From: Oscillospiraceae bacterium
GTDB taxonomy: Bacteria > Bacillota > Clostridia > Oscillospirales > CAG-272
DNA: 64,000 nt
NCBI GenBank assembly: GCA_015064385.1
Contig: SVSI01000007.1
Location: 1 to 64,000 of the forward strand
Direction: 5' to 3'
The notes under the pieces were generated by a model that saw only the letters and a list, made by a program, of their open reading frames with translations, ran no database searches and was not told where the DNA came from. A program made the translations under genes and the position numbers. How positions within the stretch are numbered: position 1 is the stretch's first letter; every line of letters begins with the position of its first letter. Below, piece after piece: positions 41,119 through 49,685 of the stretch.

Positions 41119-41889
41119 ATGCCAAACGCATACGAGCTTTATTCATATCTTGACAAAATGATACCAAGGCACCTTTCGTGCGAGTGGGATAACGACGGAA
41201 TGATGGTCTGTCCCGATAAATACGCCGAGGTAAATAAGGTGCTCCTTACCCTCGATATAACTGCCGAAGCGATAGAATACGCGCTCGACGAGGGCTTTGA
41301 TACGATAATATCTCACCATCCGCTCATCTTTAAGCCGCTCGGCGCGGTAAACGGCGAGGATCACGTTTCCTCAAAGGTGATAACGCTGATAAAAAACGGT
41401 GTAAACGCATTTTCCTTCCATACGCGTCTTGACGCACTCGACGGAGGTGTAAACGATATGCTTGCCGAGCTTCTCGGCATAGAGGACGTTGAGATCCTTC
41501 CGGGCGACAGCGATATGATAGGTAGAATAGGAAACCTCAACGTACCTATGGAGCCGTCCGAATTTGCACGCTTTGTGAAGGATCAGCTCGGAGCTGCGAG
41601 CATAAATCTTATAGACGCACAGCTTGAGGTATCAAGAGTAGCTCTTTGCGGAGGAGACGGAAAATCGCTCCTTTCAGCCGCATATAAGTCGGGAGCAGAT
41701 ACTTATATTACGGGCAGTACGTCCTATAATTCAATGATAGACGCGCTCGAATATCCGATAAACGTTATCGAGGCGGGACATTTCCACACCGAGAATCACG
41801 TTCTGGGTCTTCTTGCCGATATGCTTGAGGAGTTTGACTCCGAGATCGAGATCGGAACATTTGAGAGTAACGCGATAAAAACGCTCTGA
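41119..41889 (+). CDS. Nif3-like dinuclear metal protein
   Basis: This 256-residue protein belongs to the NIF3/DUF34 family. Metal-binding motifs are ISHHPLIFKPL, FSFHTRLDALDGGVND and VIEAGHFHTEN. The family forms a toroidal hexamer with a two-metal centre; its cellular role is debated (GTP cyclohydrolase-like or metal handling have been proposed). It starts right after trmK, as in many Firmicutes, so the two are likely functionally linked or just co-expressed. Confidence 0.9.
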   Translation: MPNAYELYSYLDKMIPRHLSCEWDNDGMMVCPDKYAEVNKVLLTLDITAEAIEYALDEGFDTIISHHPLIFKPLGAVNGEDHVSSKVITLIKNGVNAFSFHTRLDALDGGVNDMLAELLGIEDVEILPGDSDMIGRIGNLNVPMEPSEFARFVKDQLGAASINLIDAQLEVSRVALCGGDGKSLLSAAYKSGADTYITGSTSYNSMIDALEYPINVIEAGHFHTENHVLGLLADMLEEFDSEIEIGTFESNAIKTL

Positions 41890-41970
41890 AAAGAGAAAAT
41901 ATCGGCAGCTTTTCTGCCAAAACGAAAAATACTGCATAGTCTGTATAAGACAGTTTAACGGAGGTTAATT

Positions 41971-43077
41971 TTGATAATCCAGCTTGAAGAATCACTGCAG
42001 AAGCTTCGCGCAATGAAGGACGATATGACCGATCTTGCGCAGGCGCTCAAGATAAGCGAACACGAAAAGACGGTCGAGGAGCTTGAAAAGAAGACCTTTG
42101 AGGAGGGATTCTGGAACGATCAGGCAAACTCGGGAAAGATACTTCAAAAGCTCAAGCAGTCCAGAGATAAGGTCGAGCAGTTTAACGCATTAAACGCTAA
42201 AATAGAGGATACGATGTCCCTTGCCGAGCTTGCCATTGAGGAGGACGACGCCTCATTTGCCGACGAGGTAGTATCCGAGACCGAGAAGATCGCCGCCGAA
42301 ATGGAGACCGAGCGTATCTCGGCGCTTCTTTCGGGAGAGTACGATGCAAATAACGCGATTCTTTCCTTCCATCCGGGCGCAGGCGGTACCGAAGCGCAGG
42401 ACTGGGCGCTTATGCTTTACAGAATGTACACCCGTTGGGGCGAAAAGCACGGATATAACGTCAAGCTTATCGATATGCTGGACGGCGAAGCGGCGGGAAT
42501 CAAGAGCGCAACTATTTTAATAGAGGGACTCAACGCGTACGGATATCTCAAGAGCGAGAACGGAGTTCACCGTCTCGTGCGTATATCCCCCTTCGACGCA
42601 TCGGGAAGACGTCAGACCTCCTTTGCGTCGGTCGAGGTAATGCCCGAGTTTACAGACGACGGCACCATCGAGATCCGCGACGAGGATATCGAGGTCACGG
42701 CTCACCGCTCAAGCGGTGCGGGCGGACAGCACGTCAATAAAACGGACAGCGCGATAAGAATACTTCATATTCCCACGGGAATCGTGGTCGGCTGTCAGAC
42801 CGAGCGTAGCCAGCTCCAGAATAAGGAAACTGCAATGAAGATGCTTCGCAGTAAGCTTATGGAGATAAAGGAAAGGGAACACCTTGAGCGAATCGAGGAT
42901 ATTCAGGGCAATAAGACCAACATCGAGTGGGGCGCACAGATACGCTCGTACGTATTTATGCCTTACACGCTCGCGAAGGACACCCGTACCGGACACGAAA
43001 ACGGAAATATTCAGGCGGTAATGGACGGCGATATAGACGGCTTCATCAACGCCTACCTCAAAATGAACGCAAAATGA
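41971..43077 (+). CDS. prfB: Peptide chain release factor 2
   Basis: This 368-residue protein has the GGQ peptidyl-hydrolysis motif (SGAGGQHVNK) and SPF tripeptide (RISPFDASGRRQTSF), the RF2 anticodon for UGA/UAA. The frame is continuous from TTG 41971 (GGAGGTTAATT upstream); no internal TGA frameshift site is present. Most bacterial prfB genes use a programmed +1 frameshift near codon 25 for autoregulation; this one appears not to. The N-terminal helical domain and C-terminal core are complete. Confidence 0.93.
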   Translation: MIIQLEESLQKLRAMKDDMTDLAQALKISEHEKTVEELEKKTFEEGFWNDQANSGKILQKLKQSRDKVEQFNALNAKIEDTMSLAELAIEEDDASFADEVVSETEKIAAEMETERISALLSGEYDANNAILSFHPGAGGTEAQDWALMLYRMYTRWGEKHGYNVKLIDMLDGEAAGIKSATILIEGLNAYGYLKSENGVHRLVRISPFDASGRRQTSFASVEVMPEFTDDGTIEIRDEDIEVTAHRSSGAGGQHVNKTDSAIRILHIPTGIVVGCQTERSQLQNKETAMKMLRSKLMEIKEREHLERIEDIQGNKTNIEWGAQIRSYVFMPYTLAKDTRTGHENGNIQAVMDGDIDGFINAYLKMNAK

Positions 43078-43116
43078 TCCAAAACTTAATATAAATGCAG
43101 AGAAAGGTGAAAAATT

Positions 43117-43443
43117 ATGAAAAACATCAAATTCCCTAAAATTCCGATCGAAAAATCCAAATTCACGATCGCACTCATTCTCCTTGTACAGTCGGCAACG
43201 TTCCTTATTATGTCGCTGGTACAGTGGAACAGACGCAGAAGTCTTGCGGGAGCTTTTCTTGCTATCGCGGCGATCTGCGGAAGCGTTGGCGGCGTTCTTA
43301 TGATAAAGAGTGCCGATAAGGAGAAAAAGCGTCTTACCGTTATCGATTCTCTTTGCGGCAATTATCTTGATGAGGATGCGTTTACCGAGGGATTTGAGGT
43401 CCCCGTTGACGACAGCATCGACGAAGAGGAATTCGGAGTCTGA
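43117..43443 (+). CDS. Small two-span membrane protein
   Basis: This 108-residue protein has two hydrophobic segments (about 15-34 and 43-63) separated by a short basic loop (QWNRRRSLAG), and a cytoplasmic C-terminal tail that becomes acidic. GAAAGGTGAAAAATT precedes ATG 43117. It lies 39 bp after prfB and 34 bp before the lipoprotein gene, so it may be part of either transcript. No family is recognised. Confidence 0.6.
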   Translation: MKNIKFPKIPIEKSKFTIALILLVQSATFLIMSLVQWNRRRSLAGAFLAIAAICGSVGGVLMIKSADKEKKRLTVIDSLCGNYLDEDAFTEGFEVPVDDSIDEEEFGV

Positions 43444-43477
43444 TCGAAAATCAAATCAACGATAAATGGAGGCAAAT

Positions 43478-45472
43478 ATGAAAAAGCTTACTTTGAGAAC
43501 GTTGTCCCTGCTTCTTGCACTCGTAATGGCGCTTTCCTTTGCACTCGTAGGATGCACGGACGATACCGACGATGAAGATGAAGACGACGGCGGAAAAAAA
43601 GCCACCAATATAAACTTGACCGAAGAAAACGCGGAGAAGATTCTGCTTGCGGCATTTGAAAAGCTCGAGAACGCTAAATATTTCGAGTGTACGAGTACGC
43701 TTTACCACGCTGACGACGACGGCTACGAGAATAACGTAGAGGCATCCGTAATTGCACAAAAGGACGGAGATGTTTATAAAGCAGTTGTGGAAAGCAAAGA
43801 AAAGCTTGACGAAAACAGCGATGCGACCGACGGTGACGATGATGAGGCGGGATACGTTGATTACGTTTATTTGTCGGGCAACACCGAATTTAATACCGCA
43901 TCTACCGCGCTTGCAGGCAAAGAGTTCTGTATTTACGAAGATCCGATCGACGTAAAAAGCATTATCAATAAGGTCTCCGAAGATCTTTTTATGCTCCCTA
44001 TAGAAACGGCTATAAAGAATTTCTGTGCAAATGAGATCACCGTGGAAAAGAATGGTAACGTTTATACGGCAACAGTCGAGATCACGTCGTATAAGCAGGT
44101 GTGCGAGATCTTCGTGACCGAGGATTTCGATGCCACCAACGACGGTTACATAGATAGCTGTAAGGGAAAAGCAAGCTTTTCGGTAAGCAAAAAGGGTGAT
44201 CTCGCCGGAATATCTATGGATTTTGAGTTCGATGCCGAGGGAACGAAATTCATTTCAAAGGTAGATGCCAAAATATCCGAGATCAATGCTGATAAGACGG
44301 TAAGTGAGCCGGAGTGGTACACAAACAGATCTTACGCGAGCGGTGACACCCTTAGCGAGGTACGCGACGGCGTAAGATTTGAATACACGGTGGACAGAAG
44401 CGAAACCCTCGCTTTTAACGGCGCGTTTTACCACGACGACTACTATATTGACACCGTTAAATACTATAAGCTGCTGACCGAGCTTGACGGAATAAAGGTT
44501 ACCGAGATCGACTGCCACGGTTATATCGATATTGAAAACCTGGTAGTTCCCGGTACGGGTGTCGGATTCAAAAACGGCTTTAACGACCTTAATTGCACCA
44601 TCTTCCTTGATGGCGAAACCAATATTACCTTCTCGCCCGTCTATTTCGCAGTAAAGGGTATATACGCCGAAGGCGACTGGGAAATGGTTGACGGAGTCCC
44701 TACGGCTAAAGACGGTGCCGAGTCGCTGGTCTCCGGATCCAACGTGAACCTTCCCGACGATGATTATGACGACGATGACAACTGGGGCGACAACAATCAG
44801 GGCGACGACAACCAGGGCGATGACGAATGGAAAGAGCCGGATCTCTTCGTGCCCGGCGAAACGGACGAGAGCGTAAGATTCGTTGGAAAATGGGTAACCG
44901 ATTTCGATTTTACCGAGTTCTTCAACGAAATTATGGATGCTCAGCTTGGCGAAATGGCGGTATATTTCAACTTTGACGATATTAACATTGCTTACATAGT
45001 AGAATTCTTCGCAGACGGAACGTATCGCACTCAGGTAGATGAAGCATCTATCGAAGAGCTTATGGTAGGATTAGAGAACATTATGAGGGCAGGTCTTACC
45101 GACTATATCAATTCTATGGCGTCTCAGGCGGGATATCCTTCGGGGGATGCTCTGTGCCGAGCTGAATTCGGAATGAGTCTTGAAGAGTATGTAAACGAAT
45201 CTGTAAAGGAACTGGATTTTTCAAGCGCCTTCCCGATAGACGATACTAAAACCTCGGGAGAGTACGTAGCGTACGACGGAAAGCTCTATCTTGCGGAAGA
45301 CGGAAACGACTTCTCGGTCGATAACTACACTCCTTACGAGTTTATAAACGATTACACGTTCGAAATGCGTCTCCCCGACAACTTTGATGAGGGTAACATT
45401 GATGAAGATACAGCAGCGCTTTACGATATGATAGTCGGTATGTTCCCGCTCGTATTCGGTTATGTATCCTGA
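43478..45472 (+). CDS. Large acidic lipoprotein
   Basis: This 664-residue protein has a lipoprotein signal (lipobox LVGC, Cys near 27). An acidic spacer is followed by two large beta/alpha domains separated by an Asp/Asn/Gly-rich linker (about 425-455, DDDYDDDDNWGDNNQGDDNQ). It is entirely extracellular. No enzymatic motif is visible. A similar lipobox, acidic spacer and large unknown domain is seen in the lipoproteins at 14407 and 24399, so this genome seems to use that design often. GGAGGCAAAT precedes ATG 43478. Confidence 0.7.
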   Translation: MKKLTLRTLSLLLALVMALSFALVGCTDDTDDEDEDDGGKKATNINLTEENAEKILLAAFEKLENAKYFECTSTLYHADDDGYENNVEASVIAQKDGDVYKAVVESKEKLDENSDATDGDDDEAGYVDYVYLSGNTEFNTASTALAGKEFCIYEDPIDVKSIINKVSEDLFMLPIETAIKNFCANEITVEKNGNVYTATVEITSYKQVCEIFVTEDFDATNDGYIDSCKGKASFSVSKKGDLAGISMDFEFDAEGTKFISKVDAKISEINADKTVSEPEWYTNRSYASGDTLSEVRDGVRFEYTVDRSETLAFNGAFYHDDYYIDTVKYYKLLTELDGIKVTEIDCHGYIDIENLVVPGTGVGFKNGFNDLNCTIFLDGETNITFSPVYFAVKGIYAEGDWEMVDGVPTAKDGAESLVSGSNVNLPDDDYDDDDNWGDNNQGDDNQGDDEWKEPDLFVPGETDESVRFVGKWVTDFDFTEFFNEIMDAQLGEMAVYFNFDDINIAYIVEFFADGTYRTQVDEASIEELMVGLENIMRAGLTDYINSMASQAGYPSGDALCRAEFGMSLEEYVNESVKELDFSSAFPIDDTKTSGEYVAYDGKLYLAEDGNDFSVDNYTPYEFINDYTFEMRLPDNFDEGNIDEDTAALYDMIVGMFPLVFGYVS

Positions 45473-45483
45473 TAAATAAAACA

Positions 45484-45516
45484 AAAAGTTGAGTTCATAT
45501 CGAACTCAACTTTTTT
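45484..45516. terminator. Bidirectional terminator
   Basis: A stem AAGTTGAGTTC/GAACTCAACTT with A- and T-rich flanks between the lipoprotein gene and the convergent DtxR-family gene. Confidence 0.88.
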
Positions 45517-45886
45517 ATTTCATTTTTTCCAAAGCGTAACGCTTTATCGCTTCAAAGGAGGTGTCGCTGATGGCGTGCTCGATCTTGCAAGCGTCCTCGG
45601 ATGCGACGTTTTCGTCAACCCCTATCGTAGTGAGAAATTTTGTGAGAAGGGTGTGCCTCTCGTATATTTTCTCCGCGATCTCCTTGCCTGCGTCGGTAAG
45701 GGTGATAAGACCGTCCTTGTCAACGACTATATAACCGCCGTTCTTGAGCAGTCCGACGGCTCGGCTTACGCTCGGTTTTGAATATCCGAGATGCTCGCTT
45801 ATGTCTATTGAACGAACTGTGCCTTTCTCGATATAGAGAACGTGTATCGCCTCGAGATACATCTCGCCCGATTCCTGTAAACGCAA
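45515..45886 (-). CDS. DtxR/MntR-family metal-dependent regulator
   Basis: This 123-residue protein has the N-terminal DtxR winged helix (SGEMYLEAIHVLYIEKGTVRSIDISEHLGYSKPSVSRAVGLLKNGGYI). A dimerisation helix region contains residues of the metal site (EKIYERHTLLTKFLTTIGV, EDACKIEHAIS). It is the short form without an SH3 domain, like MntR, and should repress metal-uptake genes when Mn2+ or Fe2+ is bound. The start is TTG 45886, 8 bases after AGGAGG. No transporter gene is adjacent, so targets are elsewhere. Confidence 0.9.
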   Translation of the reverse strand: MRLQESGEMYLEAIHVLYIEKGTVRSIDISEHLGYSKPSVSRAVGLLKNGGYIVVDKDGLITLTDAGKEIAEKIYERHTLLTKFLTTIGVDENVASEDACKIEHAISDTSFEAIKRYALEKMK

Positions 45887-45980
45887 AGATCTCGCCTCCT
45901 TTTATAAGATATGCCTTGTTTTTATCTATTTTAGCACATATCTCCGCCTTTTTCAAGTGAATTTTGAAATTTTATAATAA

Positions 45981-46015
45981 AAAAGCATTTACGGTGATTT
46001 CCGTAAATGCTTTTT
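45981..46015 (-). terminator. Terminator of ackA
   Basis: A 14-bp stem (45981-45994 with 46001-46014) and a T-rich tail on the minus strand after the ackA stop. Confidence 0.88.
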
Positions 46016-46030
46016 GTGTTTTAGCTTATC

Positions 46031-47254
46031 TTAAAGAGCAGAAACGATAGCTGCGGTATCCTGTGCGATAACGAGCTCCTCGTTGGTGGGGATAAGGTAA
46101 ACGTCAACCTTGGAATCGTCGGTGGAGAGCTTGATTATATCGGACTGGCGGAGTGCCTTTGCATTTACATCCTTGTCGATCTTAACGCCGAAGAACTCCA
46201 TATCCTCGCATACCATCTCGCGGAGACGGGTGTTGTTTTCGCCGAGGCCTGCGGTGAATACGATAGCGTCAAGTCCGCCCATAGCAGCGGTGTACGAGCC
46301 GATGTATTTCTTTATCTGATAGAAAAGAATGCTCGTTGCAAGGTTTGCCTTTTCGTAAAGGGGATCGGAGGGACCGTTGGCAACGGCGTCCTCAAGGTCA
46401 CGCGAGTCGGACTTTCCGGTAAGACCGAGGAATCCGCACTTCTTGTTCATATAGCTTGCAACCTCGTCAGCAGACCAACCCTTCTTCTGCATCATATAAG
46501 GAACGATAGCGGGGTCGATAGAGCCGCAGCGCGTACCCATCTCAACGCCTTCAAGGGGAGTAAAGCCCATCGAGGTATCAACTACCTTGCCGCCGCGAAC
46601 AGCCGAGATAGACGAGCCGTTTCCGATGTGGCAGGTAACGATCTTGGTGTCACCGGTAACGCCCTTCTTTGCGAGTATATCGTTCATGATACCCGAAACG
46701 AAGCGGTGCGAGGTTCCGTGAGCGCCGTAACGGCGGATCTTGTAATCGTCGTACATATCGTACGAAAGGGGATACATATACGCCTTTTCGGGCATGGTCT
46801 GATGGAATGCGGTGTCGAATACGAGAACCTGCGGGGTGGTAGGCATAACTGCGGTGCATCCCTCAATACCCATAAGGTGTGCGGGAGTGTGAAGAGGTGC
46901 GAAATCGTAGCAGAGCTTGAGCTTCTCGATAACCTCGGGAGTTACGAGGCAGCTCTCGAAGAAGTAAGGTCCGCCGTGGACTACGCGGTGACCGATAGCT
47001 TCGATCTCGGAAACATCCTTGATACAACCGATCTTTGCATCGCAAAGAGTGTCAACAACGATCTTCATAGCAACCGAGTGGTTGGGCATATCGCACTGAT
47101 TTGTGTACTTTTCGCCGTTTATCTTATGCTCGATAAGACTTCCGTCGATACCGATTCTTTCGCAAATACCTTTGCATTTTACGTCTCCCGACAGAGTATC
47201 AATGAGCTGATACTTGAGCGAGGAGCTTCCTGCGTTTACAACGAGTACGTTCAT
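46031..47254 (-). CDS. ackA: Acetate kinase
   Basis: This 407-residue protein has the ASKHA-fold motifs of acetate kinase: VLVVNAGSSSLKYQLID at the N-terminus, VVHGGPYF, FDTAFHQTMPEKAYMYPLSYDMY, RRYGAHGTSHRFV and GNGSSISAVRGGKVVDTSMGFTPLEG. It makes ATP from acetyl-phosphate, releasing acetate, the main energy step of many anaerobes. Phosphotransacetylase is not adjacent. ATG 47254 follows GGAGGAACAAAA and lies after a promoter at 47309-47337. The tmcAL gene is divergent. Confidence 0.96.
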   Translation of the reverse strand: MNVLVVNAGSSSLKYQLIDTLSGDVKCKGICERIGIDGSLIEHKINGEKYTNQCDMPNHSVAMKIVVDTLCDAKIGCIKDVSEIEAIGHRVVHGGPYFFESCLVTPEVIEKLKLCYDFAPLHTPAHLMGIEGCTAVMPTTPQVLVFDTAFHQTMPEKAYMYPLSYDMYDDYKIRRYGAHGTSHRFVSGIMNDILAKKGVTGDTKIVTCHIGNGSSISAVRGGKVVDTSMGFTPLEGVEMGTRCGSIDPAIVPYMMQKKGWSADEVASYMNKKCGFLGLTGKSDSRDLEDAVANGPSDPLYEKANLATSILFYQIKKYIGSYTAAMGGLDAIVFTAGLGENNTRLREMVCEDMEFFGVKIDKDVNAKALRQSDIIKLSTDDSKVDVYLIPTNEELVIAQDTAAIVSAL

Positions 47255-47308
47255 TTTTGTTCCTCCGATTTGACAAATATAAATTTTTGTGATAATATTA
47301 ACAAAAGA

Positions 47309-47337
47309 ATTATATAACAAAACGATACAAATTTCAA
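47309..47337 (-). promoter_or_regulatory. Sigma-A promoter of ackA
   Basis: On the minus strand: TTGAAA, a 17-bp spacer and perfect TATAAT. Confidence 0.75.
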
Positions 47338-47396
47338 GTGGATAAGCGGCAAAATATAGCTTTATTTTGAAAATTTTACAAAAACGGGAAAAAACA

Positions 47397-48548
47397 ATGA
47401 AAAAAGTAGCCATTATTTGTGAATTTAATCCTTTTCATAACGGACACAAGCTCCTTTTTGACAGAGTGCGCGCCTTTTTTGCACCCGAGGAGGTATGCCT
47501 TGTGTGTATAATGAGCGGAAATTTCGTCCAGAGAGGTACGCTCTCCGTTATGTCCAAATATAAAAGAGCGGAAATAGCTGCCGATATGGGAGCCGATCTC
47601 GTTTTGGAGCTTCCTTTTCCGTACTCGGCATCTTACGCGCAGTCCTTTGCGCGTGCGGGTGTGCATATTGCAAGCTCGCTCGGCGATATCGAATATCTCG
47701 CGTTCGGCAGTGAGTCAAACGACGGTGAGAAAATTCTCGACTGCGCCGAGAAGCTCGCGAGCGCAGAGTTTGAAAACGCTCTTTCCGATATGCTGAAGGA
47801 GAGTAGAAATACCTCCGAGCCGTACGCGTCGGTGCGCTCCCGAGTATTTGAAAAGCTCTACGGAAAAGAGCTGTTGTCAAAGCCGAACGATATTCTCGCT
47901 ATCGAGTATCTTCTTGCAATAAGTGACTCGGGCAGTAATATAAAGCCGCTGTTCATAAGAAGAGATAAGGATTTTTCTGCAAGCGAGAGCAGGGGATATA
48001 TCTACTCGGGGGACGCATCTCTTGAGCACGTTATACCCGAGAGCGTTTATGAAAAGACCGTTTCGGCGGAGAAATTCCCACAGCATCTGCCCGACGCTGC
48101 GCTCGTGCTCTTTCTCGCAAATTCCGAAGCGATCGATGTAGCGTGCGCGTCCGAGATGAACTTTGATCTCGCGTCCCGACTTGTAAGCGCCGCAAGGAGC
48201 GGAAAATATAAGACGGTGAAGGATCTCCTTTCGGCGGTGGCTACGAAAAAATATACACACGCAAGAATAAGACGCGCGCTGAACAACGCCTTTCTCGGCG
48301 TAAAAGCGAGCGAGCTCGAAAATATGCCCGAATACACCGTACTTCTTTCAAGCAGTGAGGCGGGAAGAAGGGCGCTGCGTGAGTTTTCAAAGAGCGCGAA
48401 AATAAATATTCTCGCAACCAAGAGCGCGCATAATAAGCTTGACGGACTTGCCGCAGAGCAGTACGCACTTTCCGAAAAAGCAGACAGGACGTTCTACTTT
48501 TTTGCGTCCGAAAATACGTCCGAGAATAAACCGTACGTAAAAAAATAA
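47397..48548 (+). CDS. tmcAL: tRNA(Met) cytidine acetate ligase TmcAL
   Basis: This 383-residue nucleotidyltransferase-like protein has IICEFNPFHNGHKLLFDRVR (HIGH-like NPFHNGH) and FVQRGTLSVMSKYKRAEIAADMGADLVLELPFPYS, the TmcAL/YlbM signature. The enzyme activates acetate with ATP and attaches it to C34 of elongator tRNA-Met (ac4C). Its use of free acetate fits its place divergent from ackA. ATG 47397 has only a weak GGGA ribosome site. The C-terminal basic part (KKYTHARIRRALNNAFLG) is likely the tRNA-binding tail. Confidence 0.9.
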   Translation: MKKVAIICEFNPFHNGHKLLFDRVRAFFAPEEVCLVCIMSGNFVQRGTLSVMSKYKRAEIAADMGADLVLELPFPYSASYAQSFARAGVHIASSLGDIEYLAFGSESNDGEKILDCAEKLASAEFENALSDMLKESRNTSEPYASVRSRVFEKLYGKELLSKPNDILAIEYLLAISDSGSNIKPLFIRRDKDFSASESRGYIYSGDASLEHVIPESVYEKTVSAEKFPQHLPDAALVLFLANSEAIDVACASEMNFDLASRLVSAARSGKYKTVKDLLSAVATKKYTHARIRRALNNAFLGVKASELENMPEYTVLLSSSEAGRRALREFSKSAKINILATKSAHNKLDGLAAEQYALSEKADRTFYFFASENTSENKPYVKK

Positions 48549-48566
48549 ATTTTTTGCAATAATCTA

Positions 48567-48595
48567 TTGATTAAATGGATTTTTTGTGCTATTAT
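48567..48595 (+). promoter_or_regulatory. Probable promoter of the 105-residue protein gene
   Basis: TTGATT (48567-48572), a 17-bp spacer and TATTAT (48590-48595). Confidence 0.55.
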
Positions 48596-48638
48596 ATAGT
48601 GAAATGAGAGAAAACTTATAGACACGGAGGAATATAAA

Positions 48639-48956
48639 ATGGCAAATGAAATTACCGTAGAGGGAAAATACCTCGTATATAAAAACAAGCCCCTGGTAAG
48701 AGAGAATAACTTTATCTGCTACGGAGATATGAGAGATAAGTACGTGCTTTTCCTTATGCTTCTCGGCAGTAAGACCATTGATACCGCAGACCCTAACATC
48801 AAGGTCGAGATACCCGAAAACATCGTTGGACAGATACTCAGCACCGATACCTCAAAGCCCACTTCCGAGAGAATGGTAGAGCAGTTCACCAAGAAAGAGC
48901 TTTACGAGGCGCTCGATTTCGGTATCATCCGTCTTGAAAGACATAACAAAAAGTAA
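48639..48956 (+). CDS. Conserved small cytoplasmic protein, function unknown
   Basis: This 105-residue protein has mixed strands and helices, without signal peptide or membrane span. It contains a compact N-terminal segment ITVEGKYLVYKNKPLVREN and a C-terminal helix (EQFTKKELYEALDFGIIRLERHN). CGGAGGAATATAAA precedes ATG 48639. It has its own promoter and stands alone between tmcAL and the rimP operon. Codon use is typical of well-expressed neighbours. I do not recognise the family. Confidence 0.65.
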   Translation: MANEITVEGKYLVYKNKPLVRENNFICYGDMRDKYVLFLMLLGSKTIDTADPNIKVEIPENIVGQILSTDTSKPTSERMVEQFTKKELYEALDFGIIRLERHNKK

Positions 48957-49058
48957 TAGAGCGTCTTACAAATTGCCCTAAAAACTCTTTTATAACGCCA
49001 AATATGAAGTTATTTTACCTAAATAATTAAGTAATTGCGATTTTTTTAAGTAAAACTA

Positions 49059-49086
49059 TTGCAATTTCAAAAAAAAGTGTTATAAT
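49059..49086 (+). promoter_or_regulatory. Sigma-A promoter of the rimP-infB operon
   Basis: TTGCAA (49059-49064), a 16-bp spacer and TATAAT (49081-49086). Confidence 0.65.
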
Positions 49087-49111
49087 AGTTACAGTTAGAT
49101 CGTGTATGGTT

Positions 49112-49143
49112 GGAAGAGTGTGAAAGCACTCTTCCGATTTTTA
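49112..49143 (+). promoter_or_regulatory. Leader hairpin upstream of rimP
   Basis: A 9-bp stem GGAAGAGTG/CACTCTTCC with a TGAAAG loop followed by GATTTTTA lies inside the transcript leader. It may be an attenuator for the rimP-nusA-infB operon. A known family was not assigned. Confidence 0.55.
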
Positions 49144-49165
49144 TGAATACGGAGGTTTACACGCT

Positions 49166-49639
49166 TTGGCAAAGAACGATAACAAAACAGCGGTAAAGGT
49201 CAGAGAGATACTTGAGGGTCCCATTAATACGCTCGGCTACGACGTGTGGGACGTTGAGTTTCTCAAAGAGGGATCCGAGTGGTTTCTCAGAATTACCATT
49301 GACAGCGAAAACGGAATAGACATTAACGACTGTGAAAAGGTACACAGATTTATCGATCCGCTTCTCGACGAGGCAGACCCGATAGAGAACGCGTATCACC
49401 TCGAGGTCTCCTCACCGGGACTTGAGCGTAATATCCGCACCAGAGAGCATTTTTTGAAATCGGTCGGCGAGAAGGTCGAGATAAAGCTCTTTGCGCCGAA
49501 AAACGGAGCAAAGCAGTTTGTGGGAATACTCGATACCGATGAAAACGCGGATAAGATATTCATAAGCGTAAACGGCGAAAAGCTTGAGTTTGCGCGTTCG
49601 GATATTTCCAGAGCAAATACCGTGTTCGATTTTGAGTAA
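49166..49639 (+). CDS. rimP: Ribosome maturation factor RimP
   Basis: This 157-residue protein has the RimP pattern: LGYDVWDVEFLKEGSEWFLRITID, then DCEKVHRFIDPLLDE and YHLEVSSPGLERNIRTREHF. The C-terminal SH3-like half has KIFISVNGEKLEFARSDISRANTVFDF. It is required for 30S subunit maturation. The start is TTG 49166, 9 bases after GGAGG. It opens the operon with nusA, rnpM, ylxQ and infB, the normal order in Firmicutes. Confidence 0.95.
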   Translation: MAKNDNKTAVKVREILEGPINTLGYDVWDVEFLKEGSEWFLRITIDSENGIDINDCEKVHRFIDPLLDEADPIENAYHLEVSSPGLERNIRTREHFLKSVGEKVEIKLFAPKNGAKQFVGILDTDENADKIFISVNGEKLEFARSDISRANTVFDFE

Positions 49640-49685
49640 GATAATAAAAATAAAAGATAAATAACGAAAGGTACAGATCAGAAAA

